The notes under the pieces: model-generated
The model's database searches: none
Seen by the model: the letters and a program-made list of their open reading frames with translations, nothing else
What the model was told of the DNA's origin: nothing
Shown: one piece after another, positions 51,139-63,356 of the stretch
How positions within the stretch are numbered: position 1 is the first letter of the stretch
Layout: every line of letters begins with the position of its first letter
DNA from: Theobroma cacao
Taxonomy: Eukaryota > Streptophyta > Magnoliopsida > Malvales > Malvaceae
Reading direction: 5' to 3'
Length of the DNA stretch: 64,000 nt
Assembly (NCBI RefSeq): GCF_000208745.1
Contig: NC_030852.1
Coordinates: forward strand, 25,454,925 to 25,518,924
Position numbers and translations under genes: made by a program

Positions 51139-54100
51139 TTAACATTTCCAGCAAGAAGCTGCAACAATGGGCTTGGATTTCCAACCAAGAACCAAGCATC
51201 CCTTATCTTCCACAACCGTGTAACCTTCACAGACCTTGTTCTTCCCAAGCCATTGCTTGGCCTGAGTCATCATCCTGAGTGGTGCAGCCTGAAATCCTGC
51301 ACGGCTCATTCTCCTACGCCACTGATCCACCCTCTCATGCCGCTCAACCCTCCCCGGGCCCTCACAACTCACAATGTTCTTTATCTCCTCTGCAAAGTAA
51401 AACTGTTCCATCTTGGCACGCCTGGTGTCATACTTGGGTAACATAGCATCCAGGGAGTCAAAAATTGCTGAGTAATAATGCAGTGCTTCCATAAATCTCC
51501 CCAGAAAAAAGGGTCCATTGTGGCTTGAGTCCTGCTCAACTAGCACCAAAACCTTTGGTGAGAGCTCGTGAATCATCTGCAGAACTGAGTTTAGAGCTCC
51601 CCGACTTTCTTTAACCACACAATGCAGCTGAAGAATGCTGTTCACAACAAGTACTTCTCCATCAAATACTTTGATGTCTTCAGGCCGCAGGTTTTCTAAG
51701 TTGCTTTTCACAACGGAGAACTCCAAGTTCATTCCCAAGTCTTTTGCACAGGCCTCAAGCTCTTGACCAATGATGTGGAACCTATGATCACTCAGGCCAA
51801 CCGCCGTGATTCGCAGGCGGCTGGGTGCTTTGCCAGCACGGTTAGCAAGGCTTTGGATCAGGTGGCGCCATTGGTGACCATGTGGTAAACCAAGGGTCAT
51901 CCCCAAGTCCACCACATGGACAAAACTCTCTCCCTCAAAGGCTTCCAATATCGACGAATTAGCTACGAAATGACCGAACTGTATATGTGGGCAAATTTCA
52001 TAAACAAGGCGCAAAGCTTCTTCTTTCTTGTCCGAGGAAATGTCCATTATGTTCATCACAGGTGCAACAAGGCCAACCGTCCCAAGTGGTTGAACCAAAG
52101 CGAGACGATCAGCAAGACCTTGAACAAAACAAGAAGCTACGCGCTGGAAGGAAGAGCCAAAGACCAGAGCATTGGCTCGAAGCTCGGATAACAAAGCTGA
52201 GGCATGTGATTTGTCACGACAAGCCACAGCTTCGGCACAAGCAATGAGAAGCTGAACAAGCCTCATCCCATCGGCTGTTTCATCTTCTTCGCCTCCACTC
52301 TCCTCAGAACTGATCATGGCAGCCGCTGCCTCTTCTACAGCCTCAGCAGCAAGGTATCTTTGGTTATAAGTCAATACATGATCTCTGAAATGCAGCCTTG
52401 AAAAGCTATTCAAGCTACTAGTGCTGCCGCTGCGGCTCAAACTGCTATCGCTGTTTCCACCACTGGAAAGACTACCAGAACTTCCGATTGATTCAGGAAT
52501 GCTAATAGTTCGTCTGAGCCTCTTAGTATCCCTGATTTCTCCTGAGAAGGGGAGGCTCCATCCACATGCATTGTCTCCCATTATGGGCATAAAAGGCTGA
52601 TAACAGAAGGCCATGGCAGAAAGCTCGAGATCAAGACCGATCACTTCATCGATCCTATCAGTTTTCTGGAACTCATTTGCTAAAAAACCATGACCCATTC
52701 CCCCGATCACTCTGTTTCTCTCCCCTTTTTGTCTCTTTTCTAGAATATCTGCAAGACTGCAACAAAGCAAGGATACCTTATATAGCAATAGAAACTATCT
52801 TTTCTTGGAAGCGATACTCCCAAGATATCTTTAGCGTTCTAAAATATTCAACAACTATGAGAATTGGACGATAGGCTTTGCATTTATAATTGTAACCTTT
52901 AACTTGGGCATACAAGAAAAAAATACATAGAGCAATCATTAACATGCCCTATTCCCTTGTCTCTCCTGAAATTTTGGATCTATAACTTGTCTGTAACTTC
53001 CTTCCTAGGTGGTAACAATGCACTTACACACTGTACTTGAAAAAAACTTTTAAGGTAAATGTCATTTGCTGCAGTCCCACATATTCTCTTTTGATTTTAC
53101 AGTTTTTGACCTAAAATAAAATCTTCCCACAAATGTAATGGATAAGCTTACTTAGTGACATTCTTGTTCAATTTCACTCTGATTTGGCCCCTTGATTAGT
53201 TGAATGAGACAGGCAGCTTGCGAAACCACTGAAAAGTAATGGTGAGTCACTCGTTGCATTGGAAGTGTAACAATGAAGTGACGAGCTGCAAGTTTTGAAG
53301 TGATTACACAATTAATCAGACGATGGCGCAGTTTGATGCTGAGCTCTGTTTCTAGTAATGGATTATAGAGCGGTTTAAGTCAGATTGTAAATGGTTTTTC
53401 CATCTATCCTCACTTTCTAACCCAGCTAATACATAATCTTCTGATGATTTACCCCCATTTCCAATTCGATCAAAACCTTTGATGGGTGGAGGAAAAATTT
53501 ACAAGTCTATTTATCATATATACTAGTTGCAAATATTTTCACTAGGCTGATGGTTATTAGCAGATTGTTTACACTTTCCCATTTTATGGGAACACGCCAT
53601 CTTACTGATTTGATGTAAGATCATCTGCTTTCAGCAAAGTATTGGATGGCAGTACAACACCCACAAAATCATGGCCAACTTGACTTCTGCTGTAACTGAA
53701 ATAAAAGCCCCTTACTTTTTTTTTTTTTGATTTATAGGAGGGGATTTAAACTCTACTTTTTAAGAGAGAATTACACTATGATTACGTTGGGAAAATGCAG
53801 TATTTTGTTGTTTCTCTTAGCACGGTTGCCTTGCCGGCTCAAATGAGAACATTAAGAAGAATAAGCCAGAGATTCTAAATAGCATTGAGACGTCTTTGAG
53901 CTCTCTACGTTCCTAAGGCTAAGTACACATTAATAATTGTCTAAGTACATTTTTATTAATTTTTACGAATGGGTTGTTGTCATTCCACAGTAGCCTTGGT
54001 CGATATTGTAGGAAAAATACAAGGACAATGACCAAATTTGCATCAATATTTTATCTTTTCAAAGATTAATACATAGCGTTTTCAAAATAAGGAAACAATG

Positions 54101-54494
54101 TTGCAAAAATGAGTTCACAATGTAAAAATCTAAACCTGATAATGAAGAGAGAATGGTTTTTCTCTATTCAGTTGATTTTTTTTAGATTGTTTTGATTGAC
54201 TGTGATTATATTTTATTGAAAATTTTCAAATCGATATATAAATATTATCATACAATTATCTAAATAGCTTAATTTATCAAGATAAAAAATATATATATAA
54301 AGTTGTTATTTTTTGATAGAATTGATCATATAGGCTGAACTACCATGGATATCATCCAAAAGTAGAGAATATAAGATCGGTGCTATCATATTCTAGCTTC
54401 ACAAGACACCAACAAGAAACGCAAAACAGGACATACCCTTAGGTGGAATCAGTCCAGTGCTATTGCCAAAAGAAGCTATGAACTCATCTAACAT
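51139..54494 (-). CDS. GRAS-family transcriptional regulator (RAD1-like?)
   Basis: Main exon 52748-51139. A candidate first exon, 54494-54437, is joined across a 1.7-kb intron as AAG G|AT, for 555 residues. A single-exon reading from ATG 52698 gives 519. The GRAS domain starts near residue 182: LHRI (RLVQLLIACAEAVACRD), VHIID core VHVVDLGMTLGLPHGHQW (about 296), LHRII-type region with VVNSILQLHCVV, the PFYRE-equivalent FFLGRFMEALHYYSAIFDSL, RVERHERVDQWRRRM and a C-terminal SAW motif (GWKSKPIVAASCWKC). The N-terminal part is Ser-rich and lacks a DELLA motif. The GMTLGLPHGHQW text reminds me of the RAD1 clade, needed for arbuscular mycorrhiza and absent from Arabidopsis, but I cannot confirm that from sequence alone. 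GRAS proteins act in the nucleus as co-regulators. Confidence 0.93.
52749..54436 (-). other. Candidate 5' intron of the GRAS gene
   Basis: The donor AAGG|GTATGT and acceptor TTGCAG|ATATT are both good. The resulting peptide, MLDEFIASFGNSTGLIPP then KDILEKRQKGER, stays open into the GRAS frame. An in-frame TAA lies upstream of the first ATG. No other gene was recognised inside. Confidence 0.6.
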
Positions 54495-57400
54495 TGGACA
54501 GCGAGGAATGCTCTTTAGGAGACCAGAGTTTTGTTTTGTTTTCTTAATTTCACTTTAGTACATCTACAAGAATACAGTTATTCTAGAATAAAACTGTTTC
54601 ATAGCTGTATAACTATTCTTTGTTTTTTAATGTAATATATAAAAGCTAGCATTGGAAAAGGACTATGACAGTAGAACTAATTATATAAATATATAAGATT
54701 AATGTCAAGTGTTCTCCAATGCATTTGACATGTTTGAGAACAAGAAGGGGAGCATACCTTAGTCTTACCATTTTTCTTGTCCACCAACAAGGTTAGAGGT
54801 TAAAAACAAAAGTGACTTTGTAATCTGTAGAGTTCATTCCAGATCCTCTGGAGAAATACTTGAATCCAAGGACAGAATCAGGAGTTTCAGTTTGGGGGTC
54901 AAGTCTTGTATAATTTTAAGAGTTATTTTTTTAATACTTAATAATGGCATGGATAATATCGATTAAATTGATATAATAAAGACAAATTAAAGAAAAATCA
55001 TAATATCACAAATTTTTATTAATTAAGCTGAAAACAATGATTTTTCATCACATAAAAAAAATCTATCTATAAAACATAATTTCATGTTTTTGATGTTATA
55101 TTGACATAAAAAGTTTAAATTTCATGATTATTTTAAATTTAAGTCAAGAACCCTGATATGGGAGTAGTAAAATATACAATTTTTTTTTTATTTGAAGAAA
55201 GGGAGAGATTCAAATATTGTTCATTAAATACCAACTATTGGGTCAAATGCTCTAATGCATAAAGTATACAATAAGCATTGATATTTCAAATAGTTTGAAT
55301 TGTTAAGAAAATTATATGTAAAAAGTAGACTAAATTAAACTCTAATGAAAATTCAAAATCGGATAGAAGTGTTTTTCAAAAGTTTTGATTTAACAAGAGG
55401 AGAAACAAGTAGTTCTTTTTTATTTAAGTAAAATAGGTTAACTAAACTTATTTAAGGGGAAAAATTAATTTTAGATGTAGTTGAATTAAAAATTGCTATT
55501 GGTCACTTACATATTAAAATTAAAGAATGAATTAGATTATGGAACTTTAATTCCAATATAAAACTTGTTCAATTTAACTTTGGGAAGTGAGATTATAATC
55601 TTTGGTTGTAAAAAAAAAATTCATATATACATAAAAATTTTAAAAATTTTGAAGAGACGAAGACCCTCACCCTCCTCTAGTTTCATTGTTGCTTGAATCT
55701 AATCTCGAAAAATTTTCATATGTTAACTCGATTAATAAATAGAACACATGAGTAGAACTAGAAATTCGGAACTAATTTTTCAATCACCTTGTTGAAATGA
55801 TATTTCAATCTCAAAAATTAAAAATGTCCTTGGGTTTAGATGGAGTTAGGTTTGATAGACACTTTGAAAATCCAAGTTCGAAACCAAACTCAATTAAACT
55901 CAACTCGACTTTCTAATTTAAATTATATTTATTACTAAAATATTAAACTTATTTTTATATTATTATTTTAAAATGATATTTTAGTACAAATATTATTTAT
56001 TAATATTATAAAATTATCAAAAATCGAATGCAAATTTAAACTATCAGATTCAAAACTCAATTTGAGTTGATCTAAAAAAAAAAAAAAAGTAACTCAATCT
56101 GTGAACACTTCTGGTACTAAATATATATCCAGACAAATTCTTAGATGTCTATGAAATAGTTTGCAAGGATTTTTTGGACCTGGAACACATTTATGGAAAT
56201 TTTGTTGGATGTCTATGGAATTAGCATAAGCCTTGGCCTGATAAGTGAATGTCTGCCATCTCACTCTCATCCACACATGATATTGCTATTTGCAAAACCA
56301 TTGAACGTACGTTTAAACTGCCCTTTGTCACGTTGGACAGACCATGAATAAATGTTAATTGCTGGTCCTGAGTGATGTTACAAAGAGCATTTAGGTCACT
56401 TAAAGTGTACATTAAATGCCATTAATAATAAAATTTTTATTTATCTTTTGGTGATATTGAAAACACAAATCGAAAGTAAGAATTTTCCTTTGACACAGGC
56501 AAGAGAAGAAATGCTTTATTCAATGCTAAAAGCATACAATTTCAGGATTGCAGTATTTCTTTGGATCAACAACATTCAAAACCCACATACAAATGTTAAA
56601 ATTTTGTTTTATTATGATTGAAAGGTAAATAATTCTTTGTTATGATCAATCATGTTGCAACATATAACTGTAAATACAAAAAATAATAAAAAAATTATAA
56701 GACGTGTATTAATGTCATTGTCCTTAAAGTTTTATTCAATTTTATTCATAATGTGTAAAAGAATTACATATAATAAATCTTGAAGAATACGATGAGGTTT
56801 GGAGATTGATTGCATTTTGTAATAACAAAACCAATCCACTGAGGATTTTACAGTGTATAGTAAAATTATCAAACTTTTATAAAATATTTTTACAACAAAA
56901 TAGTATAAAAGAAATCTAAAAAATACATCTAAGAAGAATGAGAGATTGTATGGATGTTGCTTTTAGTATCCTTTTGAATTTTGAATTAGAGGAGTCCCTA
57001 ATTAAAGACATTTAATGTTTTTTGATACAAATAATATTAACAACCATTTAATTCAAAAATTGAATTTAGATTAAAATAATTTATTATTTAATCACCTGCA
57101 AAAGTCAAGTGCTTTGATTAAATAATAACATATATTTATTATATACTATTAGTTTAATTAAATTATAAGACCAATTAAGACTTCCAATTTGCACTTTAAT
57201 CCAACTATTCGAATTTATACTTCTCTTTTTATTTTTTTTTAATTTTTTGTTTGGTATGAGATTGTGTCTCACATTTATTATTGTTAAAAAAGCCTAAAAA
57301 TTAAAACTTGTCACAAAAATTAAAAAAAGAGAAAATCTAATTAAATTTAGTATAAAATTAAGATGCATGATCATTCAAGCTCCTTGCTAAGATATCAACT

Positions 57401-58984
57401 ATGACCCGTTTCAAGTCAATATTTTTAGAGATTTTTTGTTTCCAAGCAAGAAAAAAAATAAGATAAATTATTCACATTCAATAAATTACTAAAACTTGAA
57501 AAAAAAGTCGCCACGAAGGGAATAACAGAGCATTAAAACATGAACATATTTATAAAACATCTTTGATTTGAATTTTGAGAATTACGGAGAGAATGAAAGT
57601 TTATGAGATGAGAAAAAATCATCTCATTTCCATAGCTTTAATCCAATATATATCTTCACATGTAAAGAAAATTACTATTAAGAAAATACTAACCATGAAT
57701 AAACATTCCTAAAAGGAAAGCAGAGGAAACATAAAACTCAAAATTCACAAGTTGACAATTAAAAAATGAAAAAATAGGAAACAAAGACAAACCTCACACT
57801 CAACGACAATCTAGAGAACATTAATGAATCAACAACATGAAGTGCGTTTAGGAAAAAAAAAAAAGAAGATAATGGACGAGCAATCTGACCAACAATAAAA
57901 TGAGCAAAAAAAAAAAAAAAAAGAAGAGAGAGCCGCTGGCAATAATTGACCAATCAACAATTATGAGCTTAACGGCTGGAAAAGATAATATGCATGTCTT
58001 TTCCTTGGTTAGCAATGCATATGATATATATTTGGGTTCAATTGTAAATAGGGAAACAGATGGTCTTCTTGTTTTTGCTGGATAGGGAGGGGTTACTGGT
58101 GTTCTTTTTATTACTGGTTTGTGAATAGAGGGTCAACACTGATCTTCCACGAGGTTTGGCCTCTCCTTTTTTGTATTTGGATTTCCTCTTTGAAATGAAT
58201 AATTCTTTAATTTTTTTTTAAAAAAGCAATGAATATGATATAACATAATTTAGATTACATATTTATATTATGGTTCACTTGGCAATTGCACGTAAAATAA
58301 AACAATATAATCATCATTCATGTATATGGGAAATAAAAAGGTTTTGATTCTTAAAAGATCAGTCACGAATCACTAATATGGATATCCCCTAACCCTTTAT
58401 TGAACAAACACCTTTAGAATATATTTGGAGGGAATAGTAAATTGGAGGAACGAGGAATAGAAAATGATTAGATTTTCCAGATTCATGCACCAAATTTTAA
58501 CCAGAGTCGATTCTTTAGTCATGGAAAATGACCCCAAATGTACCTAGTCCGGCAACTGCTATATATCGCCTTCCACTAGGCGGTGGCTTTTGTGGATGTA
58601 AATGCATTATTTAATCGCGGATGCCATGTAATGATATTAATAAAGAACACAAATCCTCTGCCACCCTATTGTGCCCCTGACCGTGCCTCCGCCCTATTTT
58701 TTTCCACCTGTCCAACCCCTTTTATAGGATAGTAAATAGTTAATAAATGGTAGTGCTAAAATTTTCGACGCCGTTCTACTCTTTTGTAGCTGTTAACGTC
58801 ACACTTTATATTTGATGCCTTCTTTATATTTTTGCCACCTGTCGTTTCTCTTTCAAAAATGATTCAAATAATTAAATAAAAATATCACATGTTTTATAGT
58901 ACAATAATGCTACATCAAATATAACACTTTACTTATAATGATTAATACCAATAAATAATACAAAAAGTCTACCTTCTTTATTTT
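54495..58984. other. Gene-poor AT-rich region
   Basis: 4.5 kb with no convincing exon on either strand. Contains the GRAS promoter at the left, long A/T stretches, and poly-A runs near 56078 (14 A), 57849 (12 A) and 57906 (18 A). 58080-58220 ends in a T/A tract and could be the tail of an old retroposed sequence. 58550-58980 is of higher GC in part, and repeat origin is possible but not shown. Confidence 0.45.
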
Positions 58985-59877
58985 TTTTTATATGTTATAT
59001 CAAAACATACTACATCTCCAAAAGATTTATAATCTAATTTCATCCTGTCATCTATTCAGAAAATATTTGTGATGAGATCATCAAGATTAACTTGTATAGT
59101 ATAGGAAAAATTAGGATCATCATGCTGCATATTTTGTAGATACTCTAAGACACTATCAGTATCTCCAACTTTCATTACTTCTATTCTCTTAGAACGTAAA
59201 TAATTATTGTAGTCATAAAGAATAAAATCAAGATTCTTGAGTTCACCAATTTTTCTTGCCAAAAACCCAACACTTTCTTTTGGTGCTATTCTGAAACAAT
59301 CGGAAATTTCAAGTTTAACAGCTGGAGGGAAATTAATTGCCTTTTGAGATCTTAAAAATATACGTTTATACGAAGAAGCTAATGCATGTGTATGTTCTGT
59401 AATAAATTTCATAACACGTAATTTACCATCATATCGTGAAACTTTTAACACAACTAAGCACCCAAATCTTATTTCTGGATGATGACTTTTGACACTATCA
59501 TATCTTTTATCATTTTTTCAAGTTCCTTGGCAAGAACAACAAAAAACCTTATATACTCAATTACCATACTTATCCTTATGTCTTTTAGTTCTTCGAATAC
59601 TAAATCCAACGACTTTTTTGGCATATTTATTGTAAAAATTATAAATATCTTGTTGCATTTCAAATTTCATTCCAACTTTAGAAATAATTTCTTCCAACAT
59701 ATTTGCATGAGCTGAAATTATAATACTGGTATTAAAATCAATCATATTTGAACACTTATCTTACTCTAGATTCTGCTCCTCCATTGGTTCAATTGATGAG
59801 AGAATATCATCTTCGGTAAATTTCAATCTTCAACACAATTGATCTTTGTCAATTGTATTTATAGTTTCTTTATCCAT
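58985..59877 (-). pseudogene. FAR1/FHY3-related (MULE-derived) pseudogene fragment
   Basis: Reading the minus strand from an ATG at 59877, the frames give the usual acidic N-terminus (DDILSSIEPMEEQNLE) and the FAR1 DNA-binding domain (VGMKFEMQQDIYNFYNKY, GFSIRRTKRHKDKYGN). HHPEIRFGCLVVLKVSRYDG, FITEHTHALASSYKR and DYNNYLRSKRIEVMKVGD follow, then the start of the MULE transposase core (KSFGDVVCFDITY). It is broken by a stop after DQLC, a stop after QNLE and a frame change around the KYAKK-V-GFS block. A stop or frame loss follows KYGN, and TGA replaces the usual Trp after NIF. Homology stops near 58985, so most of the transposase is missing. It is a dead copy lying directly upstream of the truncated BAHD gene. 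Confidence 0.88.
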
Positions 59878-59974
59878 AACTTAAAAAATAAAAAATAAAT
59901 AAATTTAGTTATCTTTTAAATTAATAAAAGACTCGTACCTTCTTTTTCTACTATTTCATTCTATTTCTTTTTCT

Positions 59975-61679
59975 AGATCAGATAGAAAAAGCTGAATCCA
60001 TATATATCCCGCTTATTCTCTTTTATTCGGTTGCCCCCAGTGATGCCGGAAAAAGATCTAATATACTCAAAGAGTCTCTCTCCAAAACGTTAACCCACTT
60101 CTATCCATATGCTGGAAGAGTCAAGGATAGCTTCACTATTGACTGTAATGATGAGGGTGCCATCTACATGGAAGCTCAGGTAGCCACTGACATGTCCACT
60201 GTTTTTAAAGAACCAGAGAGTACTAATTTGCTGTTACCGCTACTTCCCTGTGATCCCCTTGGAAGGTTTTCTGAACCAAGTGCTAAGGTAATGGTAGCAA
60301 TTCAGGTGAGCTTCTTTGCTTGTGGTGGCATAACAATTTGTGCTTGTGTTGATCATGTGGTAGCTGATGTAGCAGCAACAGCAACTTTTCTTAAAATCTG
60401 GGCTGCTGTTGCTTGTGGTGCCAATGATATTGATAATGATCTGATTTGCAATCGCACCTCTGTCTGTCCTTCACTGGATTTATCAGGGTTTTGGAAGCAG
60501 TTTGTCGACGAAAATAAAGATAAAAAAGTGTTGACAAAGAGACTCTTGTTTGATGGCTCTAAGATAGCTTCTTTAAGAAATGAAATTGGTAATGGACTGT
60601 GCTCTTATCGTCTATCAAGGTTTGAGGCTGTGTCAGCACTCATTTGGTCTGCTATTATGTCCACAACTACAAAAAAAGATGAAACATTCCCCATGGTGAC
60701 AGTTACTGTGAATTTGCGAAACAGAACGAATCCACCTTTTCCACAATTCCACAACAATGTATTGGAAATATCTTCCACGTGGTACTGGTGGAACCACAGA
60801 TGGAGAAGACGTTTAATCGTAGCATTCTAGCAAGAAAAATTCATGAGTCCATAAAAAAGGTTGATGATAACTATGTGAAGAACCTTCATGCATAGGAGTG
60901 AGCAAATGTAAATTGAACCGAATAATCGAATCGAATTGAAATGAGTTTGGTTTTTTCGGTTTGATTAGTTCGGTTAGGATAGTTTGGTTATTAAAATTAA
61001 TTCGGTTCGATTTCGGTTAGAAAAATTTCTAATCAAACTAACCGAACTTAAGTAAGGGTATTATAGGGATTTTGCATGAAAAATAAATCCTAAACCTAAT
61101 CTTTTCTCCTCTTTATTTTCTCTTTAATTATTTGAGTATCCATCTTATTTATTATAATTTTTAATATTTTTGTGGTATTGATTTATTAAAAAAATACAAC
61201 ATAAATAAATATATACAAACAAAAAAATAAAAAATTTGTCAAGTTCGATTTTTGAAAACCGAACTGAACTAACCGAATTAGTTCAGTTTCGATTTGTTCG
61301 ATTCGGTTTCGATTAATTTTAAATATGAGTTTGATTACTTCGATTATTAGATATCTAAAATCGAACTGACCGAAATAACCGTTTGTACACCCCTATTCAT
61401 GCAAATGGTGGCTACCTTGATATAGTCAAAAGTATAGTAAACAATAAGATGTTTATTTTTAGTAGTTGGTGTCGAATTCCGTTTTATGAAACTGATTTTG
61501 GATGGGGAAAGCCAATAAGGACTGCAATTGCTTTGGGAATGGAAAGGGTTGTCTTTTTCTTGGATACCAAGGATGGTGAGGGAATAGAATGATGGACAAC
61601 ACTTACTGAGAAAGAAATGGCCAAATTTGAGCAGACCCTTGACATCCTTGCTTATTCTTTTTTCAAGGTAAGCATTTAA
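59975..61679 (+). pseudogene. BAHD acyltransferase pseudogene (vinorine-synthase-like clade)
   Basis: Homology starts abruptly at LDQIEKAESIYIPLILFYS, lacking the first 40 or so residues, right where the FAR1-like fragment ends. FYPYAGRVKDSF and the catalytic HxxxD as CVDHVVADVAA are intact, and the frame runs to PPFPQFHNN at about 60757. There the frame shifts, continuing as GNIFHVVLVEPQMEKTF. At 60892 a 503-bp hAT MITE interrupts the frame. After it the protein resumes (ANGGYLDIVKS) and reaches the structural DFGWGKP motif, then a TGA at 61590-61592 before WTTLTEKEMAKFEQ. With a missing start, a frameshift, an insertion and a stop, it cannot make an enzyme. BAHD enzymes transfer acyl groups from acyl-CoA to alcohols or amines. 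The substrate of the ancestor is unknown. Confidence 0.93.
60893..61395 (+). mobile_element. hAT-type MITE inserted in the BAHD pseudogene
   Basis: 503 bp flanked by a perfect 8-bp direct repeat TTCATGCA (60885-60892 and 61396-61403), the length made by hAT transposases. The terminal inverted repeats TAGGAGTGAGCAAATG (left) and TAGGGGTGTACAAACG (right, opposite strand) match at 12 of 16 positions and begin TAG as in hAT ends. Inside are subterminal repeats of CGGTT/AACCG words (TTCGGTTTGATTAGTTCGG, CCGAACTGAACTAACCGAA), as in widespread plant MITEs of this group. There is no coding capacity. Removing it restores the flanking reading frame. Confidence 0.95.
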
Positions 61680-62619
61680 CAATTCTGCACTCATAATTCT
61701 GCAATAAAATGCTGTGTGTTAAACTTAAAAGAAGAAATTGTGAGAAATGGTCATCCTCATAAGCCCATTTTAGAAATAGCCGGAAATGACTTCAATATAA
61801 AGTTTTGTTTTTACTTATTTTTAGCCATGAGATAATAAAAATATTCTAAAAATCATTTCAAACAAATTATATGTTCCCAATTTTTCTTTCCCACCATTCG
61901 TCAATTGTGCTCCCTATTTTTCTTTCTTACCATCCAACTCTATTTAATTTTACCATCATCACTATCTATCTTTGTCTATCTTTTGTCATTTTGCTATATC
62001 ATCATCGATTTACAAACCAAAAAGCATGACATGAAAGATAACAATATATTGTTAGGTATATTAGTTTACATTCACAAAAGAGGAAATTGTAAGAAACAAT
62101 CCTACTTATAAGCCCATTTCAGAAATAGCTTTCAATATAAAGTTAACTATTTTTAGTCAATTTTAGCTATGAGATAACAAAAATACCCTTTAAACCATTT
62201 CAAACAAATTAAATACTCCCAAATTTTTTCTCGAGCCATTCGTTTACTTTACTCCCCATTCTGCTGTGCTTTTCATTTTTCTTTCTCATCATCCAACTTT
62301 CTCTAATTTTATCACCATCATTATCTCTCTGTCTATTTCTTATCATTTCATCGTCGATCTACATATCAAAGTGCATGACATGAAAGGTAACAACATATTC
62401 TTGGGTTTACTGGTTTACATTTACAAAACCCTCTCTTTGTCTATCTCTCACCATTTCAACTTCTATCCATAAACCAAAAAGCATGGCATGGTCAGTAATA
62501 ACGAGTTCTTGGGTTTATGGGTGTTAAGTTTTTTTAGTGATTCAAGTTTGGTAGAACATGCCTTAGTGTGTAGCAAACTGATTCATGCCTTAGCATGTAA
62601 CATCAGCAGGAAGAAGGAA

Positions 62620-62815
62620 GCTTTAGCATATGGTGCTGAAGCTTTGACCTTGGCATGTAGCATTTGGTGCTGAAGCTTTGGCTTTGACGTGTAACATCTA
62701 GTACTGAAGCTTTGAGCTTGGCATGTAACATCTGGTGGTGAAGCTTTGACCTTGGCATGTAACATATGGTGTTGAAGTTTTGGCTTTAACGTGTAATATC
62801 TGGTGCTGAAGTTTT
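62620..62815 (+). repeat. 34-bp minisatellite
   Basis: Units start exactly every 34 bp at 62641, 62675, 62709, 62743, 62777 and 62811 (partial), preceded by a 21-bp partial copy. The consensus opens GCTTTGACCTTGGCATGTAA and ends CATCTGGTGCTGAA. Inverted copies with the same spacing lie in the right arm (63292, 63326). Confidence 0.93.
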
Positions 62816-63257
62816 GGTGTTGTTTAATTTTTTTGAACATAACGTGTAACAATAACATTTTTTAAATATGTAACTTTTTCGTATTTCACTACAACATAAA
62901 CTCTTGGAGTTAAAGTGTGTAACAATTTTTTTTTCAACTATAACAACATTTTTTGAACTTGACATATAATAACAACACTTTTTAAATGTAATTTGGTCTC
63001 TATCTTTGTATTTTAATAGGAAATAAACTCTTGGAGTTAAACACCTTCACGATAAAGATGAAGTTTAAAATCAAAAAGTAATTTGACATAGAAAGGAAGA
63101 TGTATTGAAAAATTATTCAACGTTAACATTACTACTGGGGTGAAATGGCTTGGATAAAATGGATTTGGACAAAAAGATACTATCCAAAATCCTCAAATTT
63201 GGATAATTAGCTTTTAGGTTATTTTTTTTGTTACATTTCCTATAATCATTAAAAAAG

Positions 63258-63356
63258 ATTCAAGACCAAATGTTATATGCCAAGGTCAAAGCTTCAGTAT
63301 CAAATGTTACATGCCAAGGTCAAAGCTTCAACACCATATATTATACGTCAAAGCTT
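63258..63356 (-). repeat. Inverted partner of the 34-bp minisatellite
   Basis: Two to three units of the same 34-bp sequence in opposite orientation (TGCCAAGGTCAAAGCTTCA). One interval is 34 bp and the next is shortened to 28 bp. Confidence 0.85.

Noticed and set aside
52749..52788. GRAS start at 52788
   Set aside because: The codon there is TTG and the stretch up to 52749 is better explained as intron end with the acceptor TTGCAG.
56094..56412. Two overlapping minus-strand frames
   Set aside because: No recognisable domain, AT-rich surroundings and no consistent exon joins.
57759..58085. Open frames around poly-A runs near 57.8-58.1 kb
   Set aside because: Driven by homopolymer Lys/Phe codons; no splice or protein support.
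61905..62472. Open frames at 61905-62111 and 62266-62472 with similar peptides (and 63348-63611 on the other strand)
   Set aside because: Their similarity follows from the direct and inverted copies of the same non-coding repeat arm; composition and lack of homology argue against protein.
62620..62815. Regularly spaced repeats that could suggest a CRISPR array
   Set aside because: Units are contiguous without unique spacers, they recur inverted in the partner arm, and the genome is a plant nucleus.
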